Shown here piece after piece: positions 1-11,275 of a DNA stretch of 64,000 bases (position 1 is the first letter of the stretch; each line of letters opens with the position of its first letter). The notes under the pieces are model-generated. The model made no database searches. It was not told the DNA's origin and worked only from the letters and a program-made list of their open reading frames with translations. The stretch comes from Haematococcus lacustris (lineage: Eukaryota > Chlorophyta > Chlorophyceae > Chlamydomonadales > Haematococcaceae): the NCBI GenBank assembly GCA_030144725.1, contig JASKMD010000008.1:4901056-4965055 (forward strand), read 5' to 3'. The translations under genes were made by a program, and so were the position numbers.

Positions 1-784
1 CGTTACATCGGTTTGGCATGCCATGTGAACCGTTTTGACTGCGGCGACTGTCCCTCACATGTGCAGGTGCTCCTGGGCCACGTCGGTCGCGGCGGTCTCT
101 CGCGGCGAGGCCCGCATGAGCAAAAAGTGCCTGGGTTTGAATGTGAAGATTTGAGCCGCCATAGCACCCAGCACACTGCACAGTATTTAATGATACAGGT
201 TGCACCGCATAGCTGACGGAGTCTTCTATCCAGGGATGTGCAAAACATAAATAGAAATAACGTGGTTGAGACGCGGCGTCGTTTTGATTACCAGGGGTAG
301 GTTCTCTCTCAGCTGGGACCGGCTGACAATAGTGTAGGTGGAAGGCACTCATGCACCATGTCCATGTGCATCGGCTATACTCCACACAGCACCTGGACAC
401 CAATTGAGTAGTTCCGCTATTGATCCCTAGTAGCCCCTATGTATATCGGCAATGGCGGGTGTATCATAGTTCAACGCAGCCTGAGAGCAGATCCTTTGCC
501 AGATCCCTGAGTGGAAACATTAAAGGTGGTTGTTAACCGTGAAAGTAGGAAGTAACTGTCAGCCGCCTGGCCCCGGATTGTACAAGTGTGACTGCCGTGG
601 GTCAGGGCAGACACCGGGTACTAGACGGCACCCTGAACTAGTGTCGCCGTCTGCCCGTGCGTTCCAAACATCGTGCACACTGTGCGCTTCACAAAAGACG
701 TTGCCACCGAAAAAGTCTTGCAAGGAAGTGCTCACAGGCATGCCAAAACCAAAGGACAGCAACTCACATGTCTGCATGCAGGGA
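1..784. other. Unassigned flank with a copy of the Fanzor-family 3' non-coding block
   Basis: I see no convincing gene here; the short open frames lack recognisable motifs and have no splice support. Positions about 318-420 match, on the + strand, the far part of the non-coding sequence that follows Fanzor-like stop codons elsewhere. The shared words are AATAGTGTAGGTGG, GGCACTCATGCACCATGTCC and GAGTAGTNCCGCTA, closest to the copy ending near 60440-60530. Confidence 0.4.
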
Positions 785-1689
785 CAATGGTTCGGGCGCC
801 CCCAACATGGGTCATGCAAGTACTCTCTCACTACTTCATCGCTTTCGATAGCGTTTGTCACGCTTGTGGCTGCTAATCAATGCGCGTCATCTGACCATCA
901 GCGCAAGCCATTGGAGATTTTGCTCGCGTACTGCCACATGTGCCCGCGAACAAATCACAGCGGCGAGACGGGTCTCTCTTAGACGGTGAGCCGCATCCCT
1001 GTGACCCCATCTACCTAGCGTAGTGAGCGGGTTGTGCACAAATGGAATGTCCGGCCGACACCCAACGCGATGCCTGCCGGGCGTGCAGGGCGCCTAGACG
1101 GGGCAACTAAAACATCTGGTTGTATTCGCTTCCGCCGAATACATCATTTCGGTCGGCGCACACCCCCCCCCTCCTCCACTGTGTCCTCCACTGTGTTGCA
1201 CCCGTTGCAACTATAGGGAAATCGATACAAAGACCTTGTTCTTGACCCATTGGCGCACTTATTAGAACAAACCGCACATTAAACAGCGCAGGCGTGGATC
1301 AGTTTAACACTTTCAAAGTTGCATCATGTTCTCCAAGCAGAACTAGGGCCACGGGGCTGTGGGGTGGCAGTTGAGCTATGAAACTTTGCACGCAGGTGGA
1401 TGGCATGTAGGGGAGTGTAACTCTTAGAGGAGCCGAGGCCAAAGTCGGCCATGTTGTGGAGTTGTATGACTGACTGCGTGGCCCTGGCCCTGAGATCGGC
1501 TAAGGGAGTTGGGGTCAAAGACCAAAGTGAGCTTATGGCTTATCTGAGTATGAGCGTTTGTTACAATGTCCTAGATGAGCTTAGCCTAGTAAGTAGCATG
1601 CTGTATGTCTAGGGTACGCCCATATAATTATAGTTGGCTCGGATTCCTATAAAAAGCTATAATTATAGGCTATAGGACTATAATTATAG

Positions 1690-1760
1690 CTTGGCTCAGT
1701 GGCTTGACATCCTAGTGCGAGAGGTTACGGGTTCGACCCCACGCAAGAGCGTACTTTTCA
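1690..1760 (+). repeat. tRNA-derived SINE-like sequence with A and B boxes
   Basis: TTGGCTCAGTGGC (1691-1703) fits a pol III A box and GGTTCGACCCC (1730-1740) is a full B box, with near-tRNA spacing. It is preceded by palindromic ATAATTATAG words (1625-1690). The acceptor stem of a real tRNA cannot be folded, so a SINE head or tRNA relic is more likely than a functional tRNA. It lies in the part of the 792-3925 element that is absent from the compact copy. Confidence 0.45.
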
Positions 1761-2467
1761 CGTCAAGTCAGCTTTAACAAGCCGTGAGCAGCCCATCGAC
1801 CCGCATGTTCATAGCAAGCTCATACACAAGACAAGTGAGTTCACGAAATGTTTACGGTGCGACGTTGAGAGGCGGTGATGAACAGCGAATGTGATAGTCA
1901 ATGTGAGGTAGGCTTATGCGAAGATGTTGATACGGGTGTGGGTTGGGGTGGGCTAGGGGAAGGGGGGGGGGAGTTATGTCTGAAAGCGGTCTTGCCGACT
2001 CCGGGCAGGGTCCTACCGACCCTGCGGAGGGTCGTCATGGAGGGTCATTTTACATTCTCTCCACAATGTTGATTCTGCTCTGGTACGTTGCACGTGCAAA
2101 CTTGCCATGTCTTGTCATGTCTTACAATCATTACTTTGTGCTTAGTGGTACTCCACACCAAAAAAGCAGAAGCACTGGCAGCAATACATCTTCTTTCGTC
2201 TTGATGCTGAACTGCCTTGCAACACCACTACAGAAGACATGTATCGCTGATGCTAAGTATATGCAATGATGCAAGAAGGTGGCAACACCACACAACACAA
2301 CAACACCTCAGCAACACACCACCACCACAACACATTGACTTATGCCTCACACACCACCTATGCTATGTGCACAAGAAGCAAGGACCGGCTGCACCTCCTT
2401 GCTATAGCTAAAACTCAGTACGGGGCTTCTAAACACTTTGCCTTGCTGCCTATGCCCTATGCCCCAT

Positions 2468-2691
2468 GGCTGGGCTGGGCTGGGCTGGGCTGGGCTGGGC
2501 TGGGCTGGGCTGGGCTGGGCTGGGCTGGGCTGGGCTGGGCTGGGCTGGGCTGGGCTGGGCTGGGCTGGGCTGGGCTGGGCTGGGCTGGGCTGGGCTGGGC
2601 TGGGCTGGGCTGGGCTGGGCTGGGCTGGGCTGGGCTGGGCTGGGCTGGGCTGGGCTGGGCTGGGCTGGGCTGGGCTGGGCTGGGCTGGGCT
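2468..2691 (+). repeat. (GGGCT)n pentanucleotide microsatellite
   Basis: About 45 perfect copies of GGGCT. The Gly-Trp-Ala-Gly-Leu open frames across it are a product of the repeat and are not genes. Confidence 0.97.
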
Positions 2692-3932
2692 AGACTAGAC
2701 TTAAGGGGTGTACCCTAACAACAAGGTGACACAACACAACAACACACAACACAACAACAACGTCCAGCTCCAGGCTGCGCGCTCCAGGCTGCCTGCTCCA
2801 AGCTCCAGCGTGTGTCGTGGGATGGGGGGGAGGGAAGGGGGGGAAGTAGGTGGGTAGAAGACTCGGAAGTGGTGGTGGTGGGACGGGGTAAGGAAGGGAG
2901 AAGGGGGCAAGGGACAGGAGTGTGAACATCAAGCCTGCAGCCAGCAAGAGGCATCCTTGTGATCTGGGCATTGGGGGCCACTCATGTCCAGGGGCCGGCC
3001 ACTCACAGTTTTGCTCCGTATCATGCCTTGCTGACTCCTTGCAACCTCCTTGTTGGCTGCTGCTCTACGCCATTGCTGCCTTGCTTGCAACCACCAAGCC
3101 ATGCTACACTTGTCATGCTCCAGCTGTCTACAACTGCAAGCAATCATCAGTCAGCTAAGGCTTAGCAAGCAGATGAACAAGATTAACACCCGAGCCGCAT
3201 GTGCACTCACCGGAAGTCCAAGCTGACGCTCCAAGCGCCTCCCACCTGCTGCTCTTGGCTACTGCTCATGCGATGACGACCAGCTTCTTTATCAGGCTGA
3301 CTCGGATAATGTAGTTGGCGCGCGTAGTGAAGCCTTTAACCTGGCTGTACACCTGAGTGACAGTGATTTCCTTCCTTCCAAAGGTTTGTGTGGTAAACTT
3401 GGGCAGACTTGGGCAGACCATCCGACCCCAGCGCATTGGGGTCATCGGGCCTAGGCGCAGCCATTGCGCTGGTCGGCGGTGGAAGCGGATGCAAGATTCG
3501 AGGACCTATAAAAACTATAAAAGTGCTCAAGCCATATAAAACTATAAATATAATTATAGTCGGGCCGGTCGCTCCCTATGTATGTCCCAATGGTCGAGCT
3601 GTGGCATTGCCCTCTAGGTATGGGGGGGACGTGGGCTTATTGCCACATCGCCGCATTCGCTTTCCGATCCGACTGCTGCTGCCGACGCGCGTGCTCGTGT
3701 AGAGCAGCCTGAGCGACGACTCAAATTTGAATCACTAGCTTTGATGCTTTGCTGTGCACGGCCTACTGAGTGCATAATTATTCTGGATGGGTGCAAGGTA
3801 GCTGGCTGGGTTGGCTACATTCTGAATCATCTAGCATAACAATTGGCGCAGTGAGTGCAGAGTTATAGCCGTCCTACTACAAGGGGTCGGTTTCCTGACA
3901 TTTTCTGTTAGTTGGGAGCGCCTGACAATGGT

Positions 3933-4777
3933 CACACTGCGGCCTACATGGCCTCCCACGGTTCAAAGCCCGCGCTGCACACTGCATCAACGCGGGTGCA
4001 TCACTGCCTCCATCCCTCTGGTGGTGTGCACGGCATGGCGCAACAGGCTGCTCCGGTTTGCTGGGTCCTCAAGCCACTACTGCATTACCCGCTGTCCCTC
4101 CCCAAGCCCCACTAGGCCCCGTTGCGAAGCCTCAGCCTGCATGGCTTGGACCACGCCGGCAGGTGCCCACCACCCAGCCCACTCACCCTAAACTTGCGCT
4201 GGTACTCCTTAGTGCCCACAAGGATCTTTGCCCCCGCCAGGGACACTGACTTCTTGAGCCTGCCAGCGAAGAGATGCGTGATTATGTTGCTAATAGCTGT
4301 ATCCAGCTGCTGGGCGACGCGATCCACCATGTTGGTGTCAGAGTGGAAGCGTGGGACTGCTTCGGGGCGGGCGCGAAGGTCAGGGTGCGCGGCACAGCTG
4401 CAGGTACAGGTGCCTGCAGCTTAGGTCCGGGAGATCCGCCTGAGACTGTACGAAGACTGAGATGTCTGTGTACACGGGGTGGCCGTGGTCGCCGAGCTGA
4501 CCGGCCACGTGAATGGAACCCCAGCAGCAGGCTGCCGAGCACTGCCCGCTCACTCCAAGCCTGCACCCTGCACAGTAACGAAGATGACATCCCACAGCTC
4601 TCGCGGGAGGTGGCCGATGAGGTGGGCTAGCTGGCATTTCCTACCGCGGTAGGTGTTGTCTCTGTCGCGGGCAGCGCGGGATTCTCCGGCATCCTTTCTA
4701 CTGCTCTGCGCCTCGTCAAGCTCTGTCTGAAATGCCACTATTGGGTTCCTCCGGCACGGGCCTAAGCACACCCACAC
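3933..4777 (-). pseudogene. Inverted, degenerate copy of the Fanzor-like N-terminal half
   Basis: Read on the minus strand this parallels the exon at 5215-6413. Shared words in order include AARDRDNTY (about 4670), LAHLI.HLP, LFAGRLKKSVSLAGAK (about 4240) and GGGHLPAWSK (about 4160), then a decayed stretch matching LLRHAVHTTREM near 4020. Several frameshifts and stops separate these blocks. It is head-to-head with the + strand gene that starts at 5215. It is cut at 3932 by the 792-3925 element, and I do not recognise a continuation on the other side of that element. Confidence 0.75.
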
Positions 4778-4828
4778 CGGTACGTCGTTTCCTTCCCGCC
4801 ATTCAACTCGTTACTGTACTGAGACACC

Positions 4829-4979
4829 CACAAAGCGCATTACACTCGACTTGACACAGATTGTCCTAACTCGTCTTCAGAAAAGTAACACCTAACAGCC
4901 CACCGCCAAGCAGCGTCTGAATCCCGTTGTGTCTTGCACGGGACCCGAGCCTCTGGACGGGAGCTCCTGTAACATGAGT
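4829..4979 (+). repeat. Direct repeat, left copy (partner at 15720-15880)
   Basis: Shares CCTAACAGCCCACCGCCAAG, TTGTGTCTTGCACGGGA and GGACGGGAGCT in order with 15720-15880. The two copies lie on either side of the Fanzor-like gene in the same orientation. They may be a shared promoter or 5'UTR sequence, since each ends at an ATG (TGTAACATGAG), or a dispersed repeat. Confidence 0.7.
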
Positions 4980-5214
4980 ACTGGCAACTGTATAAGGCAC
5001 CGCTGATTGTCATGAGTGGGTCATGAGGATGTCACCGTAAATTCTGCGAGCAGCTGCTCTGTTGGGTTCTGAGGAACTCCAGGGAAACTCCCAAAGCCTG
5101 TTAATTCAATCCTAACTTCAGGATACATGTCTAAATCCAGGATACATGTCTCAATATACACTAATCCAATAATGCAAACAAACAAAACTAACAATTCCTA
5201 GTATTTGTGATGGC

Positions 5215-6413
5215 TTGACGATGTTGTTTTCTATGGCTAAGAAGAAAAGACGAACCGTGCCTAGGCCAGTGCCGGAGGACCCGGACAGTGACATTGAGGA
5301 CCGCGACGAGGCACTACAGCCGGACCTCACCGAGGCGCAGCAAAATAGAAAGGCTTCCGGAGAGGCCCGCGCTGCCCGCGATAGGGATAACACATACCAC
5401 GCAAGAAAGGCCAAGTTAGCCCACCTCATCGACCACCTCCCGCAAGCGCTTTGGGATGCCTTCCTGGCCGACGCTGTGCAGCCACGAGTGGAGGCCATCA
5501 GCGAGCGTGGGGTGCTCGCCAGCCTGCTGTTCGGCTTACTCGTGCGCGGCTTGTTTACCATTCGCGTAGCCGACCCGCTGGGCCTGCACGACCAGCCCGT
5601 GTACACAGACATCCCAGTCTCCCAGGCAGCCATCCCGGACCTGAGCTGCAGGAACCTGTTCCTGCAGCTGGTCCGCGGCCTGCCCGGAAACGGCGCAAAC
5701 ACTCAGCCAAACGCGGCAGTGGCTGCCGTGCTGGCCGCGCACCCTGACCTCCGCGCCCGCCTCGCAGCAATCCCCCGCCACCTGTCTGACAGCAACATGG
5801 TGGACCACGTCGGCAAGCAGCTGGAGACAGCTTTCAGCAACATCCTCACTCTCCTCTTCGCTGGCAGGCTCAAGAAGTCTGTGTCCCTGGCTGGGGCAAA
5901 GGTCCTGGTGGGCACTGAGGAACACCGGCGCAGATTTGGATTCTGGGGGGTCGAGGGTGGTGGGCACCTGCCAGCCTGGTCAAAGCGGGAGTGCACCTAT
6001 GTGCGCCGCTTGGTGTGCGGCCTGGACGTCAGCTGGCTGCTGGAGCAGGGTGGGGTGGTGCCGACTCCAGCCATGCAGGCTGAGGTGGCTTTGCAACGGG
6101 GCCTGCTGGGGCTTGAGGAGGGGGAGAGGGTGGATGACGACTGGGTGGAGGATCCAGTCAACCGGGGCCGGCTGCTGCGCCATGCGGTGCACACTACCAG
6201 AGAGATGGAGGCAGCCATGGCAGCCTGGCAGCTGGATATGGTGCCTTGGCAGCAGGCTGAGCTCACCAACCCAGGGCTGCTGCCAAGGCCCCCCCGCCCC
6301 CCCACACCCTATGCCCTCACCCCCACCAGCAAGTGCCGGGCTCGGCATGTCTTCATAGACACCAAGGGCCTATACGGCATGATGCATGACGCCGGCATGC
6401 TGGGGGTGCTGAC
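5215..6413 (+). CDS. Fanzor-like protein, exon 1 (5' part, interrupted by a hAT element)
   Basis: Long N-terminal exon of a Fanzor-like (eukaryotic TnpB-related) protein. This segment encodes about 399 residues. There is a basic KKKRR near residue 10 that could be a nuclear signal, an acidic stretch at about 20-35, a charged helical region, and RLKKSVSLAGAK near residue 220, also present in the inverted copy at 3933-4777. It ends with HVFIDTKGLYGMMHDAGMLG before the break. The function is assigned from the downstream RuvC exons, because this N-terminal part has no motif I can name. The frame breaks exactly at the 8-bp duplication GTGCTGAC (6406-6413). It resumes in frame at 7669, so the hAT insertion is the only lesion seen in the exon. 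ATG at 5215 opens the frame; ATG at 5230 is an alternative. Confidence 0.75.
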
Positions 6414-7668
6414 CAGTGATTCGTTTTTCAAAAAGGCCAAGCTGATGCTGGTCACGAAGGGTCCTGGACCATCAATTGGCTGGTTACGCGGTTGGTCACG
6501 ACTGGTCACGAAAAATAAAAAACCCTTTTTAAACCATTTATCAATTTTACTATATATATAAGCATTACATACAAAAACATCACCATCTCCATCAAAACAT
6601 ATGTCCATCATCATCATCACCAGTCCATCACCAGCCCACCCTTGACAGCCAGCTTACACACCATTGCGCCCCTTCTTGTTGGCAGCATCCAGCCACACCC
6701 CAATCGCCTCGTGGTATGGGAAATCTGACACCATGTGTGACAGTGTGGAAGGCCCTGGCGCACACATTCAGGTGCTCTTCATTGAGCCTGTTGCGTGTGT
6801 CATCCTTGAGGTATGCCATGGCTGACAACATGCGCTCCTCCTCTCCTGAGCCTGGGACCATCACCATCGCAAGCTCTGCCAGCCTGCCATACTCAAAGAT
6901 CTCCAAAGCTGTGATGGGCTGCTTGCTCAAACTCTGCCACAGCTGGCTGATCCCCATACCTGGGCTGTTGGCAGCATCACGCATGACTTCAGCAAACTGG
7001 GACTGTTGCGTGGCAAGGGTTTCACTGCAGAGGAGGGGAGGGACCTCCGTGGGTCTGTTTCCAGTGCTTGGCTGCAACGGCTGGAGTCCTGGCGACTCTG
7101 AGGAGGTCGGAGGTGTGCTCAATGTCTGTCATGGGTCTGCCAAGCTTCAGCAGGTAAAACACTGCTGCAAACTGCGTGACAGTGGCTGGATCTTCCATTT
7201 GCTCCTTGCGTTTTGCTGCAGCTCTGTCTCGCCCAGTGGTGAGCGCAGCCTTGAAGGCTTGCACTGCTGCTGAGCTCTTCTGTTTGGCTGCAAGGTTTTG
7301 CTTGTGTCTGGCGCTGTCCTCATGTTTCCAAATGGTATGCAGATGGCTGTTTAGCACTAAGTCGCAAGCGGTACAGCGCACGCAGTACAAGTTGCCTTGC
7401 AAGCCGAAATCTAGCCACATCTCGCGGCCTTCGAGCCATTCAGACTGGAATCTGTTCGTGGTGCCAGCGGGCCTATTGGCTTTCCAAACACCATTGCTGT
7501 GCCCCCGCCTTGCGCGTAACTCGGACATGGCACGAAGCCAAAGCGGTTACGAAGCAACCCAGGCCAGCCAATGCAAGGGCCCGTTTGGTAACGAAAGCCG
7601 GGCCTCAAAAACCAGCTTTTGGTTCCGATCGTTACGTATTACGCAAAAAACGAATCACTGGTGCTGAC
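6406..7668 (-). mobile_element. Internally deleted hAT transposon
   Basis: The element is 6414-7660. It begins CAGTGATTCGTTTTTC and ends with the inverse of CAGTGATTCGTTTTTTG, and is flanked by a perfect 8-bp duplication GTGCTGAC (6406-6413 and 7661-7668). CAGTG ends with 8-bp duplications are typical of hAT elements. It carries remnants of a hAT transposase on the minus strand and splits exon 1 of a Fanzor-like gene. At 1247 bp it is too short for a full transposase. Confidence 0.9.
6628..7528 (-). pseudogene. hAT transposase remnant: BED-like zinc finger plus dimerisation tail
   Basis: Two overlapping frames are visible. The upstream one (7528-7022) has a BED-type finger pattern CVRCTACDLV...HTIWKHEDSARH (C, C, H, H) followed by a basic helix. 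The downstream one (7122-6628) contains EERMLSAMAYLKDDTRNRL.EEHL, which resembles the C-terminal hAT dimerisation region. The catalytic DDE core expected between them is missing. The frames shift at about 7022-7122 and probably again near 6740, where the frame reading SDFPYHEAIGVWLDAANKK is more protein-like. This fits an internal-deletion derivative that depends on an active hAT copy elsewhere. Confidence 0.65.
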
Positions 7669-7765
7669 GGAGGAGGGGGTCACCTCCTTGAAGAAGTTCA
7701 GGAACGGTGCCCTACCTAACCCAGCGGTGCCGGGCAACTTCATTGCAGGGCCCAAAGACAGCCAC
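7669..7765 (+). CDS. Fanzor-like protein, exon 1 (3' part)
   Basis: Continuation of exon 1 after the hAT element. With one target duplication removed, the codon split at 6412-6413/7669 gives a frame reading MLGVLTEEGVTSLKKF. The exon ends at 7765 before a strong donor (GTGAGTGC, 7766). Phase is 0 and exon 1 totals 432 codons. The matching acceptor is at 13706, so the 5.77-kb KDZ element is intronic. Confidence 0.7.
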
Positions 7766-7795
7766 GTGAGTGCTCCTTGCAGTCAGGTGCTAGCC

Positions 7796-8660
7796 CAATC
7801 AAGTCTCCCGGTAAAAGTTCCCCCTGTACGGGGGAAGTTTGTTGGCTGTAGATGGGGGAAGTTTTAAACAGCCCAACCGCGCTACTCGACAAGCACGAGC
7901 GACTAGCCACCCACACAACGGCTTGCTGGGCTCCTCCGCATGCTTTGACTCGCAACCTTGACTGCCCAGAGGTGGTTAGGGGTGGGCGGTTACTGCCCAG
8001 CAAACGCAGCCCGCCTGGACCGTTCTTATTTCGATAAGCTCAAGCGCGCAGCCCATAAGGGACTTGCCAGGGGAGCGGTTACAGGGGATGTAGCCGCATT
8101 AGCGAGCCACAGCTTAAGCGGCGAGCCAACAGGACAGGCCAAATCCCCCCACAACACCCAAAACTAGCGACGGACACAATGCAGTGCCAAACGAGCTACA
8201 GGAGGAACCGCAGCGGGAGCAGCACCTGCGTTCTGCAGCTTTTCTGCCTTGGCAGGAGCGCAGGGAGCGATCAGATGCCGCTGCCCGTTCCAATTCGGAG
8301 CAGCGCAAGCGGGAGTATGTGGAGTCTGCGCCACAGCATCAGGAGCGCTTGGCAGCTCAGATGACAGCCCTGCAGTCAGTTTTTCAAACAGCTATCAGCA
8401 AGGATTGGCAGCACCATGCTTGTGTCTCTGGGGCAACTAGACTAGAGGATTCCCCCCTGAAGCCACTTCAGGTGATGCAGGTGGAGTACATCAGCATGCA
8501 GGACCGCTTCAAGGTGATGCTCCCTTGCGCTTCACGCAATCAGTCGATCAGTCCCAACCCTCTCTCATTCTTCTGCTGGCCTAGCAGCCAGACCCACGCG
8601 AAAACGTGGTATGATGTGATAGTTTTGCGCTCCTATGCCCATATGCAAGGGTGTGGTGTC
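7796..8660 (+). repeat. Left terminal inverted repeat of the KDZ element
   Basis: Nearly identical to the reverse complement of 12702-13564, with scattered substitutions. It includes a coding-like stretch (about 8184-8513; LQEEPQREQHLRSAAF, then coiled-coil-type sequence) that is therefore present at both ends of the transposon. Confidence 0.9.
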
Positions 8661-10310
8661 TCCATGGGAGGTCAGCCATTGCTAGTCACCGGCGCTGTAG
8701 ACTGCGCCATGCACCACCCATGCGTGTCATCAAGTGTGTTTGTGTGTGCTGTCATGTAGCCTTCCTGGAGGCCCTCAACGCCGCTCACCATCCTTTGGCC
8801 TTGTACCCACCTAAGCAGATCAGAACAGACAGCTTCAGCCAGGCATTCTTTGACTACCTGCGGGCCATTGACCGGCTCCTCTCCATGCCCAGCTTGTTGC
8901 AACAGCGCTCAGACCTACAGGCCCAACTCCCCAGAGGAGCATTCAGTGACTGACCCATCTGTGCGCTCGTCCCAGGTAATTGGTCGCATGCATCTGCTGC
9001 CATGCAGGAAAGCTGTGTGTGTCATCATTATTATCATCAGGGTGTGTATGTGTGTGCGTGTGTGTGTGTGCATGCTGCAGGTGTGCCACAAGATGGCTAC
9101 GAGCATTGTGTTGCTGGCGATGCTTGCAACAAGCCCAGCAGATATGCCGGTGTGGCCAAGGCCACCCGTGACCTAGAGCAGCACACAGATACATACCTGG
9201 ATCGTACAGGGTTGGAGGGCGCAGTGCAACAGCTGCATGACAGTGGGCACCTCAGTCTGTCTGGAGCATTTGCAGCGGCCAGAGCTACAACAGAGGCAAC
9301 AGGAGCTGGAGCAGACGCAGCGGTAGTATCAGCAAGATTGGCAGGCGTGGACAGTGAGGCACATGACTGCTCAACCTTGCTGCCCTATTTTAGGCCTGAG
9401 ACCAGCAACATAACAGCCAGCCAGCCTTGCCAGCCAGCCTTGCAACATAACAGCCAGCGTGGTGTGGTTGGCTTTGTGTGCTGCCATGACGTGCCGCTAC
9501 TAGCGCTGTACTGCAACATGCGCACAGCGGAGCAGTTTGTGTACTACCTCCTGGCATGGCATGCTGCATGCGACATGTTGCATCTCTACATTGACTTAGC
9601 CTGCCAATTCCAGGTTGGTTCTTCGCCATGGAGAAGCACCATGGCAGTGCTGAGGGTGAGAGCCCTCTCTTGCACGAGGCCTGGTGCTCCTGGTCGAAGG
9701 TCAAGTCTCAAGGTGTGTGTGGCATGGCAAGGGTGCAGAGTGTTCAGGGTGAGGTGTGGCACAGTTGGTTGAGCGCGGTGTGTTGTAGGTACCGTACCCA
9801 GGTGGAGCAGCTCACCACAGTGTGCATGAGCTGGGGTTGCAACGCGACCGTATGGGCCAGAGCGACAAGGACACGCGCGCAGCAAGCAACGCCATCAAGG
9901 CAAAGCTTAGGACAGCTCGTCAGCTTCTCAAAGAGGCAGCACTCTACCAAGCTCTAGGGAGTGGTGAGGATGCAGCAGCTGTCAGCATGGTGAGGGGTGA
10001 GCCAGCTCCATGGGCTGAGGCCTCCACAGCAACCCCCTATGGCAAGCTGCTGCACTATGGGCGGCAGCTCCACCATTTGCAAAGCAATAGGGATAGATGC
10101 GTTGAGCAGCAAGCTATGCTGCGTATCGAGCATAGCCGGCTGCTGGTCTGGCTGCAGCACATGATTGTTGTGTGCAAGGGGGCATGCAGTGAGCCTGAGG
10201 CGCATGGCGAGGCTGAGTCAGGGCAGCTGCAGCAGTCATGGCACATAGGGCGGTTGTTCTATATCAAACAACACATGCAGCAGTACCAAGACATGCTAAT
10301 CAAAGGCTGA
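8184..10310 (+). CDS. KDZ-type transposase, multi-exon, boundaries partly resolved
   Basis: Coding blocks in order: 8184-8513, a charged helical N-terminal block in the left inverted repeat ending at a GT donor; about 8760-8953 (LEALNAAHHPLALYPPKQ); about 9081-9610; and about 9822-10310, a helical C-terminal block with stop at 10308. The third block holds the diagnostic stretch GFVCCHDVPLLALYCNMRT then EQFVYYLL and LHLYIDLACQF. This resembles the KDZ transposase core, where a Cys-His-containing motif precedes the NMRxxE region and a later YDxxC segment. Introns separate the blocks and I could not fix every splice site or the true start codon. Whether the product is intact is unknown. Several TGTAA signals follow at about 10375-10440. 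Confidence 0.6.
9032..9072 (+). repeat. GT-rich microsatellite in a KDZ intron
   Basis: Irregular (TG)n/(GTGTGT) tract immediately upstream of the CATGCTGCAG acceptor that opens the third transposase block. Confidence 0.7.
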
Positions 10311-10369
10311 ATGCATGCACTTGAGCTAGGAGGGCAGGGGCACTTGCAACACCCCTATTATTCTCTTGT

Positions 10370-10445
10370 ACCACTCGTAACACCCTTGTACCACTTGTAA
10401 CACCCGTGTACCACTTGTAACACCCTTGTAATCCCTTGTAACATG
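10370..10445 (+). terminator. Cluster of TGTAA poly(A)-type signals
   Basis: About four tandem, slightly varied units of CTTGTACCACTTGTAACACCC. They place TGTAA every 10-21 bp just after the transposase stop. TGTAA is the usual green-algal polyadenylation signal, so this is a plausible 3' end for the KDZ gene. Confidence 0.6.
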
Positions 10446-10739
10446 GCGGTCATGTAATGCTATCCAACCAACCGCTTATGTGATCCCTAACCGTTGAGAG
10501 CTGACCTAACTAGACTTCATTCCAGAGTCACCCGGCCCCAACCTCTACATACCATGCATGTAACCAACCGCATCCCTAGGTGCCTAGCTCCTAATTGCAC
10601 TAGAAGCTCTTTTTAATTACAATAGACAAGGCTAGACATAGGATAGACAAGGCTATCCAAGCCAAATGAGAATGGCCGCGCTCAAGTTTAAAACCTGTAC
10701 CTAAACACTGTTAGCACCGCCTTGCCTCCTAGGCTGGAT

Positions 10740-10925
10740 CCCTAGCTAGTCCAGCCCAGCCCATCCTAACCTATCACTGCCAGGCTAGCCCATCCCTAGC
10801 CAGCCAGCCAGCCCATCCCATCCCTAGCCATCCCATCCCATCCCTAGCCAGCCTATCCCAGCCCATCCCATCCCAACCCAGCCTATCCCTAGCTAGCCCA
10901 TCCCATCCCATCCTAACCTATCACT
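10740..10925 (+). repeat. CCCATCCCTAGCC-type minisatellite
   Basis: Irregular tandem array built from CCCATCCC, CTAGCCAGCC and CCTATCC words inside the KDZ element. No coding potential is visible. Confidence 0.7.
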
Positions 10926-11275
10926 GCCAGGCCTGCACTTGCTAAGCATGACCGTGATGCATACATGCATAGGGGGTATGTAGCTGGTGGCTACCACGTT
11001 TGCAGCATTAGCGCATCACCGCGTGGTGTGTTGTCCATACAAGGGGCATGTGGCGCACCATACCCTAGCATGTGGCTGGATCTGGTGAGCCTCCACTATA
11101 GGTACCATCCGTAGCCAGGCTAGCTGTGACACATTGGGTGTGGATCACTGCCAGGCCTGCACTTGCTAAGCATGACCGCGATGCATACATGCAAGGGGGG
11201 TATGTAGCAGGTGGCTACCACGTTTGCAGCATTAGCGCATCACCGCGTGGTGGTGTTGTCCATACAAGGGGCGTA
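10920..11275 (+). repeat. Two-copy direct repeat, about 225-bp period
   Basis: CACTGCCAGGCCTGCACTTG through TTGTCCATACAAGGGGC occurs at about 10924-11045 and again at about 11148-11270, with a few substitutions. It is internal to the KDZ element. Confidence 0.85.

Larger units (their letters stand above)
785..3932. mobile_element. Long copy of a TIR transposon family (TCAGGCGCCCCCAAC ends)
   Basis: The element proper is 792-3925. Its left end TCGGGCGCCCCCAAC (792-806) and right end GTTGGGAGCGCCTGA (3911-3925) form a 15-bp terminal inverted repeat with two mismatches. It is flanked by a perfect 7-bp target duplication, CAATGGT (785-791 and 3926-3932). Both outer segments (about 792-1607 and 3590-3925) match the compact copy at 22336-23548 in reverse orientation. 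About 2 kb (roughly 1608-3589) is present only in this copy and contains a SINE-like sequence and a (GGGCT)n repeat. No transposase is visible, so it is probably non-autonomous. It sits at the 3' side of the inverted Fanzor-like pseudogene at 3933-4777. The superfamily is not identified; a 7-bp duplication is compatible with several. Confidence 0.85.

Noticed and set aside
1690..1760. Functional tRNA gene
   Set aside because: A and B boxes are present, but no acceptor stem can be formed and the box spacing is short.
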